From contig VXBA01002618.1 in assembly GCA_013399895.1 (NCBI GenBank), positions 1,196,307-1,260,306 on the forward strand: 64,000 nt of DNA, written 5' to 3'. Position numbers and translations under genes: made by a program. The DNA comes from Serilophus lunatus (taxonomy: Eukaryota; Chordata; Aves; Passeriformes; Eurylaimidae). Positions 14,501 to 29,371 of this stretch are shown piece after piece (position 1 is the stretch's first letter; every line of letters begins with the position of its first letter). The notes beneath the pieces were generated by a model. It was not told the origin of the DNA, did no database searches, and was given only the letters and a program-made list of their open reading frames with translations.

Positions 14501-17500
14501 GGAAATGTGGTCTGTAAAGTATTTGGATATTTGCTTTCTTGCACTACAAATCATTAACAGCAGTGCTGGACACCCTTGGGTGGGAAAAAATTGCTGTGAT
14601 TCGGAAACCTCAGTGATACAGGCTTAGATCCTGTGTATCCAAAAGTCCCTGCTTCTTCCATGGAAGCCTGACTCAGAGCATGGCCTGCTTGCACTTCTCT
14701 TCTTCATCACCAGCTAGTCTTGCAGATTTTTTGCTTGTCTGGAGCTGCTCCAGGCCACTTGGGAGCACACAAGGCAGCAACGAGGTGATGGAGCCGTGGT
14801 GCGACAGACACTGGCGCCGGGCAGAGCAGAGACAGCTGCCAGTTCACACTCCTCCCAAGCCTCCTACTTTTCTGCCTGTGGAAACAGGCTGACAGCACTT
14901 TGCTCCGTCCTAAGGGTGTTGCAAAGATCTAGATCCATGAAGCATTCAGGTAGTGCACCTTCAGGCAAGTACCTAGGCTGTAAAGTAGCCACAGCACTGC
15001 CCTAACTAAGCTATCTTCTGGTTCTCCCTATGACAAAAGCAGTGTAAAAACAGCATGCAGCCAAGGTGCAGTGTTAAAATGATGAGAAAAGTACACAGCC
15101 TCCTTCTAAGTAAATAAGGAGATACAACATCAACGAAAACCAGCAAAGCTGTTCCTCCCCCACTGCTGGCGTAATTCAGCACTTCATATGTGAGATGATT
15201 AAATATTAATGGAAAAAGGCAAGCCATAATGCTCTTCTACTGATATCTGAGGTGCAAACTATTTTAAATCCTTTTTTTCTTTTTTTTTTAATAGATGTTC
15301 TTGTGTTGGTGTTTGGGGGTGCTTAATATCCTCTGGGAAAGATAAACATCAGTGATTATTTTAGGCCTGTATGACCTTGCTGAGGAGTAACATGACTCCT
15401 TGCAGGGCTAAGAGCAGACTTGGCAGAGCCTAGTTGTAAGGAAGTCTTCTATTGTGCAGACTTGCTTTGCCTGTGAAGCAATATGTTTTTTTGTCTTGCA
15501 GAGTGGAGCTCAGAGAAAAGGCACAGCCTGCAGAGAACTCTATCAGAAAACGACTGACTCATTTTCAGAAAATTAAACAGGATCACAGGAGGAAGTAATA
15601 ACTGGCCTTTGGAGCTGAGAGCTTTAAAACCCTGATCTCGATACACCCTTACAATAGCAAAAGAAGATAGCATATGAGAGTGGAAAGCAAGGCACATTCT
15701 GTTCAGTTTCAATCAGTCTTTGATTTATGGCAGATTTCACTAAATGTTTAAAAAAAAAAGAAAAAGCAGCCCACTCTAATATGTCTGGCAATGTTTTCCT
15801 TTAAATTAACAAAGCAGAGTTTCAAATTCCTGACCATGTCTTGATTGGCCAACAGCAAAGACTCTTTCCTGAACAAAATGATTTGTTGTAGCAGAGTGGA
15901 GTTAAGTCACAACAGCTGTAAATCTGTGTTTGCTTCCTTGCACAGCCCTGCTGCACCTGCAGATGAACTTTCAGTTCTGAATCTGAAACAAACAGGCCTT
16001 GCAATAAAGGAATTTATTAGCTGTCACATGTCCAGACTACTGCAGGGCACTCGAGTCACGGATGGAGTTATGAGCAAGGAACACATTATAACCAAAGCAG
16101 CATAATGCAATTATTTTAATGCTGCTTCCACCTAGTCTATCACTTCCTTTAACTCCTCTACAATTTTGCCAAGGAAGCCCAGGGCGCTGTAGTGGTCTGA
16201 TTTTCAATCCTTTCCCTCTCCCCTGCCACTCACAAGTAGCTCTGTGTGCCATGTACACCTGCACTACATGGCGTGTGGCTGCAGTCCCACGCAGGGTGTC
16301 TTGCCCCTTCCTCCTCAGTCAGTTGCTTCACTCAACTTTTAACAAAAAGTCACACTTTTGGGGTAAATGAGTGTGGCTGTGAGCTATCCTAACTGAGCTT
16401 TCAGAACAGCTCCAAATCCTTTCTAGATTAAATTTAAGATTATGCTTTTGGGCTGAGGGCCTATTTTAAGATGGCATAAAGAAACACAAGACTGATGTAG
16501 CTCTCCCTGAATTCAGCAGAGCCTCTGCAATGCCCTGAGTTAAGAATGTGGCAGGATCTAAAGAACGTTGTTTACATGTGGGTCAATCTCTGAGATACAG
16601 CACTTCCAAATAACACAAAGAAATTCTCAAGCACCCAGGAACTTCTGAATATCTGCTTCATGAACTCATCTTTTCTATCTCCTCCCCATTAGAGGGACTT
16701 AGGCAATATAAAGGAGGCAGAAAATCTGCCTTGGTCAGATTGATGAAATGGCCAGGAGAAGGAAGGTGCCCTCCAGCCGCTATACTGATGTGTAGCATGA
16801 GCTATTCTGTCTTCACTGAGCATCTGCCTGGTTGAGACAGAGGTAAAGAAACACCACAGGAATTCACAGCCCTTGCAAAAGTTTGGAGCAGCCACTGGGA
16901 GCAGCAAGGCTCTGTTAGAGCAGGAGCCTGGCAAACATGGGTATCTCCTAATCACTCATTTCCACAGACTGTTCGAGCTATTGCCAGCATCTTTGGTTAG
17001 TTCCTCTAATTAGTCTGTGCCTGACAATGGCCTTCCCTTCTCAGTTAGTTAGCCTGAAAGGCTGCTATATGGTAAAAGTTAAACTTCAGTGAGAAGACAC
17101 CACTAAGCCAAATGAGACTACTTCTCTGTGTACAGAGAGGCTTTGTACACCACTGCCTAATAAAATAAGGCATCAGGACGAGATGTAGTTAGATTTTGAA
17201 GTGAGTTTATAGCTTCATTCCAACTTCCTCTCTACCCACTGATCTGAAGCTCAGACAAGCTCAGTGCAAACACAGGGAATCCCCTGGGGCCAGAGGAAGG
17301 AGTGTGCAGAGGTTTCCTTCCCTTTTCTCCTCACCTCATCCCAGTTCTGCCAGTTTTCCTTCCCTGATACTTGTTGAAGAACATAAACACCATTGACATC
17401 CATATCTGGGGGCCTGGAATAAGCTAACATAGCTAGACCTGCTGTAGGACATATCCTTAGCTGGGTCTGGCTCAATAACTATTAAAACAATTTTTCCCTT

Positions 17501-20500
17501 GAGGAAGGAAAATAAAACTGGAGCTCTGGAAGCTAACTTCCCAAATTTCTCTGACACCACAGTATGCATAACCCCAGAAAATTGCTGTTGCAGTTTACAC
17601 CAGCCAGACCCTCTCTGGCTAGAGGAGGAAAAGCTAAGAAATGTTAAGATCCTTAGAGAAGGAAACTTCAGTAGTTCCTCAGATGGAGTAGCATACAAAA
17701 TAACATGCGTTTTCAAGACACGGTTCAGTTTAAGGATGACTCCCTGAATGATAAACAAGTTTGTGGATACTTTCACTGTGCAGTCAGTAGTAGCTTTTCC
17801 TTTGGAAAGACAGTGGTAGAACTGGGTCCAAGTGTCATTAAGAAGCCCAGCCTTTATGCTCATAAACTATTAAAAACAATTTTTTTCATTTCACAAGATG
17901 TCACTGCTTTTGGATTCATCTACTTCTGTTGTCCTCTTGGTTTTGTTGCTGAAAAGACTTGGAACAAATTACCTCCTGGAGTAAACTGGTGTTGTTCTCA
18001 GCTGATGAAAGTAGTGCCCTACCAGTTTGCACCAGTGGCAAATCTGGCCCCAGCCACACGAGAATCAGGAAACTGAGGTTACAGAAATGTTTTTTTGTAC
18101 TACAGGAATGAATGACAGAGCAGTTTCAGTTTCCTGTGTGACTACATTTCTCACATCCCTTACTTTTGGTCTTTCTCACACACTGCATCCCAAGCACAGC
18201 ATGCTGCAAGGAAAGACTAAAGATGTTGCAGATCTCATTAATCTGGAGTGTCCCTGAACACATAGCTACTACAACTCTGTGGGGAGGACATGAATTTCTG
18301 TACTGAACCAGTAATGACACAAAAACAAGTAATAGTGAAGAGGGGAAAAAAGGACAGGATGAAAGCAGCTCTTTTGAGGAGAGTATTAGCTTTAAAACAA
18401 CAGCTCTTCATTTCCCTGAGTAAGTCCTCTGCTGATGTAGGCTGTCACAGATTCAAGAAGCCAAATTATTTACACTAGTTGATTTATCCTGATGTATTTG
18501 GAACACAAGGTTACTCCACTTCGTGTTGCAGCTTCTCGAGACATCACAGACACCAAGTAACTAGAAAATCATCTCCCAAGACAAATCTTGTTAAATGCAA
18601 TGAGATACAGCAAAGAGCCAGTGGCTTCACTGACAAATCACAGCTGAATCCTGTGGTAATACCTAATCTTTAGATCTTACCTAGCTCACAGTGAAATCAA
18701 AAGGAATTTCTGTCACCTCCCATGTTAGCAAGATCTGTTCCCAGCTTCTCAGCAGGAACTCCCAGCTCAACCATAGAGTACTGCAAGCCAGCCTAACAAC
18801 AGAGGCTGTGATGGTACCCAGGCAGTTTTTTGCCTTTGAAAGTAAACAGGTGAAAATGCTGTTGGCTGCAGTTCATGGGAGTTTCATTGTCAGAGGTTTT
18901 ACAGGAATCACCTCTTGAGTATGATCACAGGAGGGCTGCAAGCACCAGAAGTTTGTTACTGACTGATACAGAGTCAAGGTGTTCCAATGTGTTCCCAGCC
19001 CAAATCCTATAGAAAGTAATTTTGCTTTCTCCTGTTCTTATAGAAATCAGAGCTTTGCTAGATGGGAATGTATGATGTACATTTAGAACACCTATCCCTG
19101 AGAAGTGTATGTTAAAATAGGACTCCTAGATGCATCTATTATAACACTGAACAGTCAGGTAGGAAATTATGATTCAAAACAGAAAAATCCGGAAATTAAC
19201 CCTGTAACAGTTTTTTCCTATAGAAAATGGATTTTTTGAAACATCCAGAAAGCCTGAAAGTAAGAAGAGTCCAAAACAAAGTCATATCACTCCCCACCTG
19301 CTCAAATACATTGCAAGAAGTGGTATGCACCTCTATCTCAATTAGATACAACATGAGAACATGACATGGCAGTCAGTTTTATAGGGAAAAATCACAGTGT
19401 CAATAAATTATACTATGCAGTGGTTTTAATCCTTCAGAATAACCCTGACAGCCTACACCTAGTTTCTGTACTCTCAGAAGGAGTGTGGTAAGAAGTCAGT
19501 GGATAACCAAGGATTCAGGCAGAGTCTAGTCTAGTGTCCTGGATAAGCCCTGTGGCCACAGTTATTCCTTCTCTAATGTGGAAGTAATGGAACTAGCTGC
19601 TTTCATAAATAGCTTTGAGATCTGCCCATAGGAAGTGATTTGCAGAAAGCATGCATCACTATTTAATTCCACCTCCAGGGAATAATGGCTCTATTGGAGT
19701 ACGGGAAGCTCAGTTAAAAGATAGGTTTTTGCTGGACTTGGGCCTTGATTCATTTTTTCCCTGTTTACACTATGTATTTATGTTTTGCACTTCATTCAGG
19801 ATAGATAATGAAAACAGTATAGTCTGCTTCACTTTTGTTTCTGGAACAGATCAAAGACCTTAATGGACTTAAGACTCAGCCGAACTCTGCTTCTTTCTGT
19901 ACAGGTACAGCCAATTAAATAGCCCTGTTTGCCTCCAGAAGAATTACTTGATATTCTGTTATTTACACTGCTCTGAATTCAGTTCTTAGAAGAGAGTGAA
20001 CACATTCTGCCAAAAAAAGAAAAAAAAAAGTGGAAAATAGTAAAGGATTTTTTTTTTTTTGCGTCTCCTGTATTTAATGCAATCAGCCTTAGTAAAGTGC
20101 ACTGCACTCTTCCTTGTTAAAGCAGTCCTGTCCTTTTCTTTTTTTCCCTGTCTTGGAGTTGCTACAGAGGGATAAAGTTCTGCATGGTTCACTCACTCAC
20201 ACAGTTCTAATAAGTCAGAGCAGGCTGGCTCCTTGCCCAACAAAACACAAACTCCCCTGAAGTCTCCAGCTTTTCCATGGCAACACCACAGTCATCAACA
20301 TAGCAAACAATCGCTCTAACCCCTTCTACTTCTCCCCTCAGCCGAGGGAAGGATTGCATTGCACCCAGCCCATGGACCTGTGTTAATTATCGAGCATGAA
20401 AGGAGATAGTGATGGAGATCACATTACTTTTTGCATGCAGCTTTTACATGAGATCAAAGGAAAGAAAAGGCACTGAAACACACAGCACTTCTCAGCGTAC

Positions 20501-22381
20501 TTTGCTTAAATGATTGTTGCTGCATATACAAAATAAGAAACATCCAAGAGTGTAAGAACACTGACACTGAACAGGGGATGCCAACAGCACGACAAAGCAG
20601 GACTCCAACTCTGAGTAGCGTCCCTTAGCCCAAGAGAACCACCTGTCACTCTAAGGTGTCTAACAGCCTAATCCCCATGGCTGTCAACATGTACTTGTGC
20701 TGGGCCAGTGCCTGGCTTTCAGAGGATAACACCAGACTGATGGTTCAGCAAATAGGATTGTTCCCCACATCTGCTGTGAGAAGCACTGCTCATGATTTTC
20801 CTGGAGGGGAGCAGTTACCGTGCTGGGTTCTGATCTATCACTGCTTTGCACTGGCATCCTTCACATCTGTCTAAATAAAAGCCAACATCAGGACTGAACA
20901 ACACCATCCTCATCTGGTAGCATTTTACTCACACCTCACAAGCTGCAAGACAACAGAAAAGCCCACAAAATATCTTACTTAAACTAAGACCTAGTGGTTT
21001 TCAAGCTGCAGGCACAGGAGGTTCTGAGGACTACTTCTGAAGGATCTGTGACAGCTAAGTAAGAAAAGCAAATCAATTGCCACAAGGCTTAAATTAGTAG
21101 TAAATGAACCTTTATATGCACTGGAGAACTTTTAGAGGATCTGTAATTTGTAAAAGATTGACAGGTATGTCCACAGGCTTCATACTTCCCTGCAGGCATG
21201 GCAAGAACCTGCTCTGTGTAAAAAAAGCTACCCTGTTTTCAGATAATTTGAGGGTATATGTGACAGCATGGATAAGAGTATGGGCAGTTCTCTGCCACTA
21301 AACATCAGCCGTGCAAACTCATGAATGGATATAGTTTTCCTGTCATAAACAGTATGACAATTTCTTTGGACTAAGATTCTTTAAGGCACTCAACATGAAA
21401 AAAGCTTTGTAGGCTGGAAATGCCATTGGCCAACTAGCTCCTTGTGGACAAAGTAATTTTTAAGGTAAATTGGCCCCAAAACAACCATTTCCAATTCAAA
21501 CCCTGATTCAAAAGAATGTCTTTTAGGCTTTACAAAATTACTTAGCTATTTTTATAACAGTTGAAAAAAATTTCTCTGGAAAAAGTTCAAAATGAAAATA
21601 ATACTCCAAGTATTTGAGCTTAAGTGTAGGCTGAGGTAGCCTTGTACTTTCAATGTGCCTGACCTTGAAATGTAAAGGTGTGAACATCTGCTACTGGACC
21701 AGTGATCTGAGGGTGTCAGTTCCCATTGCAAAATACCACCACCACATGTCTCTTCACTGGCACATGTGTGTCTGAGGCACTGTAGGACCATAGTCTCTTG
21801 TATAGAGGCTCTGCAGTTTGCCTTGGTCCAATACAACCTATGGGAGAATTTATCCATCCTTTGGGGTGAACGGTGTAAGCAAGAACCGCAAGAAGGATTC
21901 TGGTGCACTAACAACACTTCAGTTACATGGGTTTCAGCCTGAGTTAGTGTGGAACTGCTATAAACCACGACCTTGGCCAGATTAATTTGTTCAAACTTAG
22001 CTATCCACACCAACATGTCTCTAATGTAAGTCAGAGGGTGAGCTTTCTATGTGATAGATATATACATGGCTCAGAAAGGATTTGCTGCAACTAACACAAA
22101 GCTGAACACCCTAACACGGAGTTTAACTCCCATTGAGAAGTACTTTACAGGATGCCTACAGTGTGATGAGGTCTTTCTGATGGTATGTTCGATGCCATTT
22201 TAAGATGCTTCACCCTGGCCACTGGGTTACATCTGCACAGTACAGGTGCCAAAATATAACCCGCTGGTCAGTGTTTGTTATGTACCCTTTTCTGTGGCTC
22301 ATCCACAGAGGAAATGAGTCTTTCAGCTACTACCCTAAAAGAGCTGGTTCTTCAGCCCACACTATGATAGCTCATAAATTT

Positions 22382-22410
22382 AATTCTAGAGGTCTCTGAC
22401 CTCTAGAATT
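22382..22410. repeat. perfect 13-bp inverted repeat with 3-base loop
   Basis: AATTCTAGAGGTC (22382-22394), spacer TCT, then GACCTCTAGAATT (22398-22410). The arms are perfectly complementary. No transposon borders, target-site duplication or gene accompany it, so its role is unknown. Confidence 0.9.
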
Positions 22411-23874
22411 TGATGGTGGTGAAAACAGTGGTTAGCATGCAAGTCTCTGTGTGTTAACATGAACAAGGACACAAAAAAAGAAGTTACCCTATGATTGTGT
22501 ACTGATGACCTGAACAAAGCCAGTCAATCCAAACTGAGTTCTTCTGTAAAAATTATTTTTAATTTGATTTTTCCTTATATTAAGAACATAACATTTTGCT
22601 TTAGGATTGGGCCAGTCCTTTTTTCTTCAGTGGCAACATGACCACTGTCTTCTCTCTGAACAGGGTCACTAGCACAATACCAGTGGCTCCTACTGTGAGA
22701 CACAAAAACACAAATTCCTCCTGGGACTCTGTGACACACTACCACAGCAGTCTCAAAACTTACACGGCCTACAGATCCAGAAAAGCAATTCAGAGCTTTG
22801 CATTAGTCGGCCTCAGCTGAGGCAAGATTCTCTTCAATAGGATGGATGAATGTGACATTCCCGCTACCACTCCCTCATGTACCACCGGTGATGGCCACAG
22901 ATATCCATCAGGATGTGAACCTCAAGGGTCAGCCACAGCTGGAGAAAGTCAGATTGGATTCCAGAGAGACCACAAAAGCAAAGATCAAATGGCTTATTAA
23001 CCAGAGGTGAAATTTCAGCCTTGTTGCTATCAGTACAGATTCTCTTATTGCTCTCACTGGTGTTAATCAGAAGAAAGTAATGAGACTGAGTACAAAACCG
23101 TAGGGTCCTGCTCAAGTCAAGGGTCTACATGTTCACTTTCTGCTTTGTACCCTGTTGCTCATGTGCCTTTTTGCATGAAAAGCCATTCCCTGTCAGTAGA
23201 TTACACCTTTTTCACTCTGCAACACCAGATACTCATTCCTTTCATAAACGGATGAGGCAAAAGCTCTCAACTATCTGCCTAGTGTTCCTGTGCAATCCAA
23301 GAAATCACTTAGCCCACACTGGGAAAACAAATGTGAAGTCTTTCATACCATCATCCTACATTACAGTTTGGCCCTGCCCAACTCAGATCAAAGATGTCCC
23401 TTCTTGGGTTTGCATGTCTGCACCCCCCACCACATCACTGTGCTGTTTACTGCTGCCCAACAGACTTCAGACACATCAGTGGGCACCATCACCATTGCAA
23501 GCTGAAACTGTTCCAATAGGAACCGCACATTCCAGCTTTTGGTTTCTCTTTTTCAGGAGGGTTTTCATTAATAAGCAGACCTTCTTCTGCCTGCTGTGAG
23601 TGGGGAAGACACTGTCTCCCGCTAAGCAGCCTATCCTGGCTACTGTAGAAAGACTTGGCACCAACACATCCCTAACCTCGCTAATAGGCAGGAAGCTTTG
23701 TATGTTGGTTCATGTAGAGCCACTCTGTTTCTGATGCTGTGTCCTAGGAGTACAGTCCCCTGTTTGAAAGAGCCTGAGGGCCTTAATGAGCCCTCATAAA
23801 CAACTCTGGGCGCTTGCTTGGTTTGCCTTTGCCCTGCTTGCTTCTGTGAAGGGTGCTTCTTTCTTATGACTTGA

Positions 23875-24055
23875 GTTCCTCATTGGAACAGATTGCCCAG
23901 GGAGGTTGAGGAGTCTCCATCAACAGAGATATTCCAGAATCATCTGGATGAAATCTTCTGCAATGTGCTTTAGGATGGCCGTGCTTGAGCAGGAATGTTG
24001 TACCAGATGACCTACCGTGGTCCCTTCCAACCTTACTCATTTCCATGATTCTGAG
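23875..24055 (+). mobile_element. CR1 LINE 3' fragment, plus orientation
   Basis: The sequence starts with a match to the CR1 phrase TTGGAACAGATTGCCCAGGGAGG, continues through GAGGAGTCTCCATC and ends at the typical TCCCTTCCAACC ... ATGATTCTGAG 3' end. Only about 180 bases remain. It is intronic in MAML2 and antisense to that gene. Confidence 0.85.
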
Positions 24056-24716
24056 TTTCTGCTGGGGCGTAACTAGGCAGCTCTTTGCCTCAGTAAGTGC
24101 TGCGTAAGAGGAATTGCTGAAGTGTTTCTGTGATGCAAGAGTAGACAAATAAATGAAAGGGGGAAGCAGTGAGGAGGATTGATTAACTAGATCATCCTAA
24201 CCACGGGCTAGTGGGGGATGCCGCTAGTAAAACTAACTGAAAATAAATGCTGGCAGTAGCTACAAATTGTTCACATCAAAGAAAACAAATGAAATCTGAG
24301 GTTGCAGAAGCTGCAGGACCTGTTCAGAAAAACGATTTCATGAATAAATGTTTCTGAGTGGAAATCAGAGGTATTATTGATATCTATGGCCTTGCATTTG
24401 AATTTTGCCGGAGAAACACTCTAAGTCACAGCAAACCCTTGAACAATCCATTTCTGGGCTATAGTGTCTCAGTCACCCACACTAAACTTCTGTAACCAGG
24501 TCCTCACCACTCACAGTTAGTGGGATGGGGGAAGGACAAGAAGGTCTGATGTTTGCAATGCTCTGTGCCTAGTAAAAGAGCTTGTACAGCTCTTTTAACC
24601 TTTGCTCAACAGACTGTCTCATGCCTCACTGCCTCATGTTTTTACCAAGGCCCCAATCTCCTTCCTGTTGTTCCTTGATAACAGGGTAATAAATGCAGTA
24701 AAGATACTGATGTGTT

Positions 24717-24731
24717 AGATTAGATTAGATA
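24717..24731. repeat. TTAGA microrepeat
   Basis: Three units of TTAGA-type repeat in MAML2 intron 1, too short to be a true satellite. Confidence 0.6.
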
Positions 24732-27074
24732 AGAGAGGGCTACAAGAGACTCTGACCGGCACAGTTGTTCATGCAGGACTTAAATATCTCTTGCTACAGA
24801 GGCAACTTTATTTTGCTTTCAAGTCCATTGCTCCTGTAATCTTGTACCCTTACAAACCATTTCAGTAGAAGTCAAATCCTAACAGCTAGCTCCTTGCTCC
24901 CATGAGAGGCAATGGTTCTGGACTCCCCTACAAAGAACTCACATTAAGTTGGTGCTCACAGAACCGTTGAAGCATGCACATGGAAAGATTTGTAAAGCAG
25001 AAAAGGTGATGGCTGAAGAGGGGTTAAATGCTGAGTGAGAAAGCCTGATCTGAGGATAAAAAAACATATCAAGAGATGGAAAGGTACAAGTTTTAGATGT
25101 GTGAATGGCTTGCAATAGGACTTATAAAACAGGAGATCTGGCTAATTGGCACCTGTTGCATTGCAGCAGCGGAGTTGATCATATTGGATCAATGAGTTTT
25201 TTTCTACTCCTTGAAAGGATCACCATCTTGCTCTGTAGCAATTTACTTTCCAAGTCCCAGGGTAATTTTTTCAAGATTTCTTTGCCTACATGTCATAGGA
25301 GACATTGCTTACATGTTACAGAGAGAGACACTCAGGCACTAACAGCAAAATTTCACTCTTCCTTTGCCCTTCAGCTCTGATTTTGCCCTCAGCTCCTAGC
25401 ACTGGCTTCTAACACCATACTAAGAATGATGTGCATGGAAGCCCATGTTCCCACATGTGCTAGGAAGTCCAGGCACCCCAGCACCCTGCAAGGACCAGGC
25501 ATCCATGAGAAACAGCAAGCCTGAGAGTTTCAGCATTAATACTGGATTTCCCAGTTGGGAACCTTCCTGTGTGTGACATGCCTAGAGTTCTTTACAGGTA
25601 AACTCCTTTTAATAAATTGTTGACTTCAGGATTTTTGATCTATTTTCAGTAATATATCTAAATAAAGAAAATAAAAAAAAAAACAAGGGAAAACAGGAAC
25701 AGTGACAGATCACAAGGCAATGATAATAATTCAGCCTTCTCTTAAGGAGCAACACTTAAATCGCTGGCAGGAAAAGAGGCTGGACTGTCTCTTAATAGCA
25801 CAGTTTAGGATTTTTCCTAGATCACACATACTAGCAAGGAAGGAAATGGGCTTTCTACATTTGTTCTCTAGTATTTCTAATTGTTCAAGAAACAACAAAG
25901 CCTGTCTTTATACAAGGCATTTAAAAATACTGTTTTCACTGTACAGCAAACCAAAATGTCATGTTAGTACTACAAGCATAATTTCAGAAAGTAAATAGGT
26001 AGCTACTTCTTAGGCAAATACAAAGAATACTTTGACCTCTGGCACTGATGGATGACTCATTCACTGATGCACTGATGTCACACGTCGGCATTTTTTTGTG
26101 AGCAGTGTCTCCAGTCCATATTCTGGAGTCAAGCAAAGTCTCCTAGGGATACATTTTCCAAAGGTCTCCAGAGATTTTAGGCTGGGATTCATATATACTG
26201 TTAGATGTCCAGTTCCTCTCGGTTTCAGTTTAGTGCAGAGACTATTAGATGCCTAGATAAGTCAAAAAGATTTAGACTTCTAGCTGCTCCCAGACTGATT
26301 ATTGGGATGCAGGAGAAGCATTCAAGGATCCAACTCACCGTTAATCACAATCACAGAAATAATTCTAACTCTGTAAGAAAATTTCCTTTCTAGGACCTAA
26401 TTGCTCTTCATTTAATTATAGTTGCTTTAAATAATCTGCACATGAGCATGCAACACACTTATTTTACAGCACATTACAGTGGCATGCATGCAGCAGAACT
26501 ACCAAAATGTATTTAGAGTTCAGACACTCAGATTCTAGAGCCTGAGTCAAAATGTGAATGGTGACCAAGACAGCCTCCATATCTTCTGCCTTTCCCACAC
26601 CACCCCTGCCCTATTTAAGAGTCATTAAAAATACAAGATAGTGGATGGAAGTAGCACTCAAAAAGTATTTAACCATATGCTTAACATCACACATATTCTT
26701 TAAGTATTTTTCTAAATTGGAGCCTGGCCATTCACAACTGCCCAGTCTGTGAGCATTCATGGCCTGTGGTAAGGGGTCAAAGAACCTACAAAAGCCTTGT
26801 CAACTCACAGAAGTTTTTGCTCTAAGTTTCTTATGACAATGATGCAGGACCTTTGAGCTCATACTTTAAAAAACTAATGAGAGGAGGAGAGAATATGGTC
26901 GTGGTCATTAGATTTCCAGTTGAATCAAAAAGAGAAAGACAGCTAGAGAAGCAGTATGAGGGAAATAAGGAGAACATGTGGAAAACATGTGTTCAGCATC
27001 TCTCTTTTAGCCTGGCCCTCTGGCCTTTTCCAAGCTAGAAAAACAACACTATGAAGCAGTGTCAGGAGCATGAA

Positions 27075-27180
27075 AGGAGAGAAGGGAGGGCAATAGCCCA
27101 GGTGAGAGAGGGGTGAATGTGGAGGAGGAGGAATGGCTAATAGCTTTGGGAAGAGGAGGAGGGGGATGACAAAGAAGGAC
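27075..27180. repeat. polypurine (GGA-rich) tract
   Basis: A G/A-rich stretch with GGAGGAGGAGGAATGG and GAAGAGGAGGAGGGGG blocks. Low-complexity intronic DNA. The antisense open frame across it (26943-27392) results from this composition. Confidence 0.65.
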
Positions 27181-29305
27181 TTTACCAGGGTAAAGGGGAT
27201 GAGTGGAACTTTTGTGACTAAAAGTGGCAACACGAGGCTGCAGTCAAGAGTCCTTCTGACCTGTGTCAAAGAGCCTGTGCTTTGATGACAGCCTGGGAGA
27301 CCCAAGAACAGACAGTAAGTCCTGGGAGAGGGCTGTAAGAACCACATTAGTCTGTTGCAGTGAATAGCCCTTTTGGCACACCGGTCATCCAAAAGCAGTT
27401 ACCCTTCATGGGCATGACAGAATGAACACACATCCAGTACACTAACAAGGGGGTTGCCAATCTCACTAGTCATCCTGGCTCTAGCAAGGTTCTTCAGATA
27501 TATTGTCTGTGGGACAAATGTATGTCAAAGACCTTACATATGACTGCTTTATATAGAAAGTTTTAGAAGTACATGCTGTTTACTCAAGGGACTGCATAAA
27601 CTTGTGCAGAGCTATTCCGGTCTACCTGCAAATACAGGGACTAAAGGGCCTTATAAAAAGTAGTTACTGTGTAACTTGCAAGTGACAACTTTTAAAACCT
27701 GGATATCTCATGCTATGAATCCTGGGGGGTTGTTTTGGTTTCTAAGTACCAAAAATGGCAGGATCATGCATTACAACTACTACATACCCAACTCCAACCC
27801 ACTCTGCCCCCCCTAGATCAAGGCCATTTTTTTCCCCCTAACGCCCTAGGGCTAAAAATGTTGTGTGATAAACTTGCAGTATAAACTGTTTCTGGGAGTC
27901 CTGATGCTCTTGGTTAGATGAATAGAGACATCTGTATGACGGCTGACCGAGGCAATGAGAGGTGAGAGAACCATGGTGCTCCCAACCCTGCTCACATAGG
28001 AGCCTCACAGACTTCAGCCCTAGCACATCTACAGCTTCCTTAGCTGCTGAGTGTGACACTGATGGCAGCCTAAGAGCTCCTACATACAGGATGGTCACGC
28101 CTAGTCTGAGGATGGCCTTTATGCTCAATCTGGGGCTGTGCTCTCAGATTCACCATCCACACAGACGGTAAATTGTACTTTCAGGTTGCCTCAGGGCACT
28201 CCTCGAAGGACAGTCTAGACATAACCAAAGGGGTGGCTCAGAATAACTGAGCCTGGAATCAGCCATTATCTCGTTCTCTAAACTCACGACTTTGAGAGAA
28301 AGCAAGAGGATTTTGTGGTAAAGGGAAAAAAAAAAAAGCAAGGAGGCATGGGGATAGAGGCAGAGTGTGTTTGCAGCTGCTGGCCATCAAATTTCAATTC
28401 AATCAACATGACTGAGTTCCAGCTCCTGAGAAAGAGAGCTTTTGACGACATATTGACATAGCCTGAACTACAGTGGTCCAAGTGGCAGTGCTATAATTAT
28501 AAGGATTATATTTAATACTGCACTTGGAAATGAAGGTCTGAAACACTGTGACTCTCTCTCTCCCTAAAAGCTGGACAAAATATGTCCTAAGAACCATTAT
28601 GGCAATATACAAAGTAGGTAGGAAAAAAGAAATGTCAGAACTCAAATCATTATGAAAGGGGATCATGTAGCTGGCACCTCAGGTCTGCTGGGAGTTGAGC
28701 AGTGAGGAGGAAAAAGGAGTGTGAAAGGAAGGGCAACTGGATTTGCAGGAAAAATGAAAAGTAGTTTTTAAAGGTATAGAATTACCTGTTTTAAGGAAAT
28801 AACTCAATTGATAATTAATAAACTACTTACTTCTGAATTTGGATTCTTTTTGTAGCATGTCGTGGACTTCGGCCAGGCTGAGGCCTGTTTGTTGAACAAA
28901 GACCAAACCCTGCAAATATTTCTAGACTTGCTTAATTCAACACATCTTGATTTCAGTGTTATTACCCATGTGTGCACAATTAAGCACATGCATAACTGTT
29001 TCCGGGAACTGGGCCATAGAGGTAAGCAGCCGCATGTTGGAGACCGAGTGTATCTAGCTGGGAAGGATGTTCAACCAAAAGCTTTCAGAGAAGCAGAGAG
29101 AATGAATTTCTTTGGAAAACAAAAGAATTTACTATAAACTAGTATAATGACCAGAAATAAAAATCTTGATCCTGCATTTGGCTTATATTCCACAGTGCCA
29201 TGTTCATAAAATTTCCCATAGGCAGTTGCAGGAGGGGCAAACCAGATCAGAATCAAGAGTGAAAAGCTCAGATATTGAGATACCATACCAGTGAGGAATA
29301 GGGGG

Positions 29306-29332
29306 AAAAAAAAAAAAAAAAAAAAAAAAAAA
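29306..29332. repeat. poly(A) tract of 27 bases
   Basis: An uninterrupted A run, flanked by GGGGG on the left and GGAAAAAGGGAGGGGG on the right. It forms the start of a longer purine-rich segment. Confidence 0.95.
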
Positions 29333-29371
29333 GGAAAAAGGGAGGGGGAGACAAAATGGGGTACAGGAAAA

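Noticed and set aside
17336..17863. 175-codon minus-strand open frame
   Set aside because: Length is within chance expectation for the window, the translation is not recognisable, and a different frame on the plus strand is also open across it.
21552..22016. 154-codon minus-strand open frame
   Set aside because: No domain, odd composition and no splice-site support; consistent with chance.
26943..27392. 149-codon minus-strand open frame rich in Leu/Pro/Phe
   Set aside because: Produced by the polypurine tract on the opposite strand.
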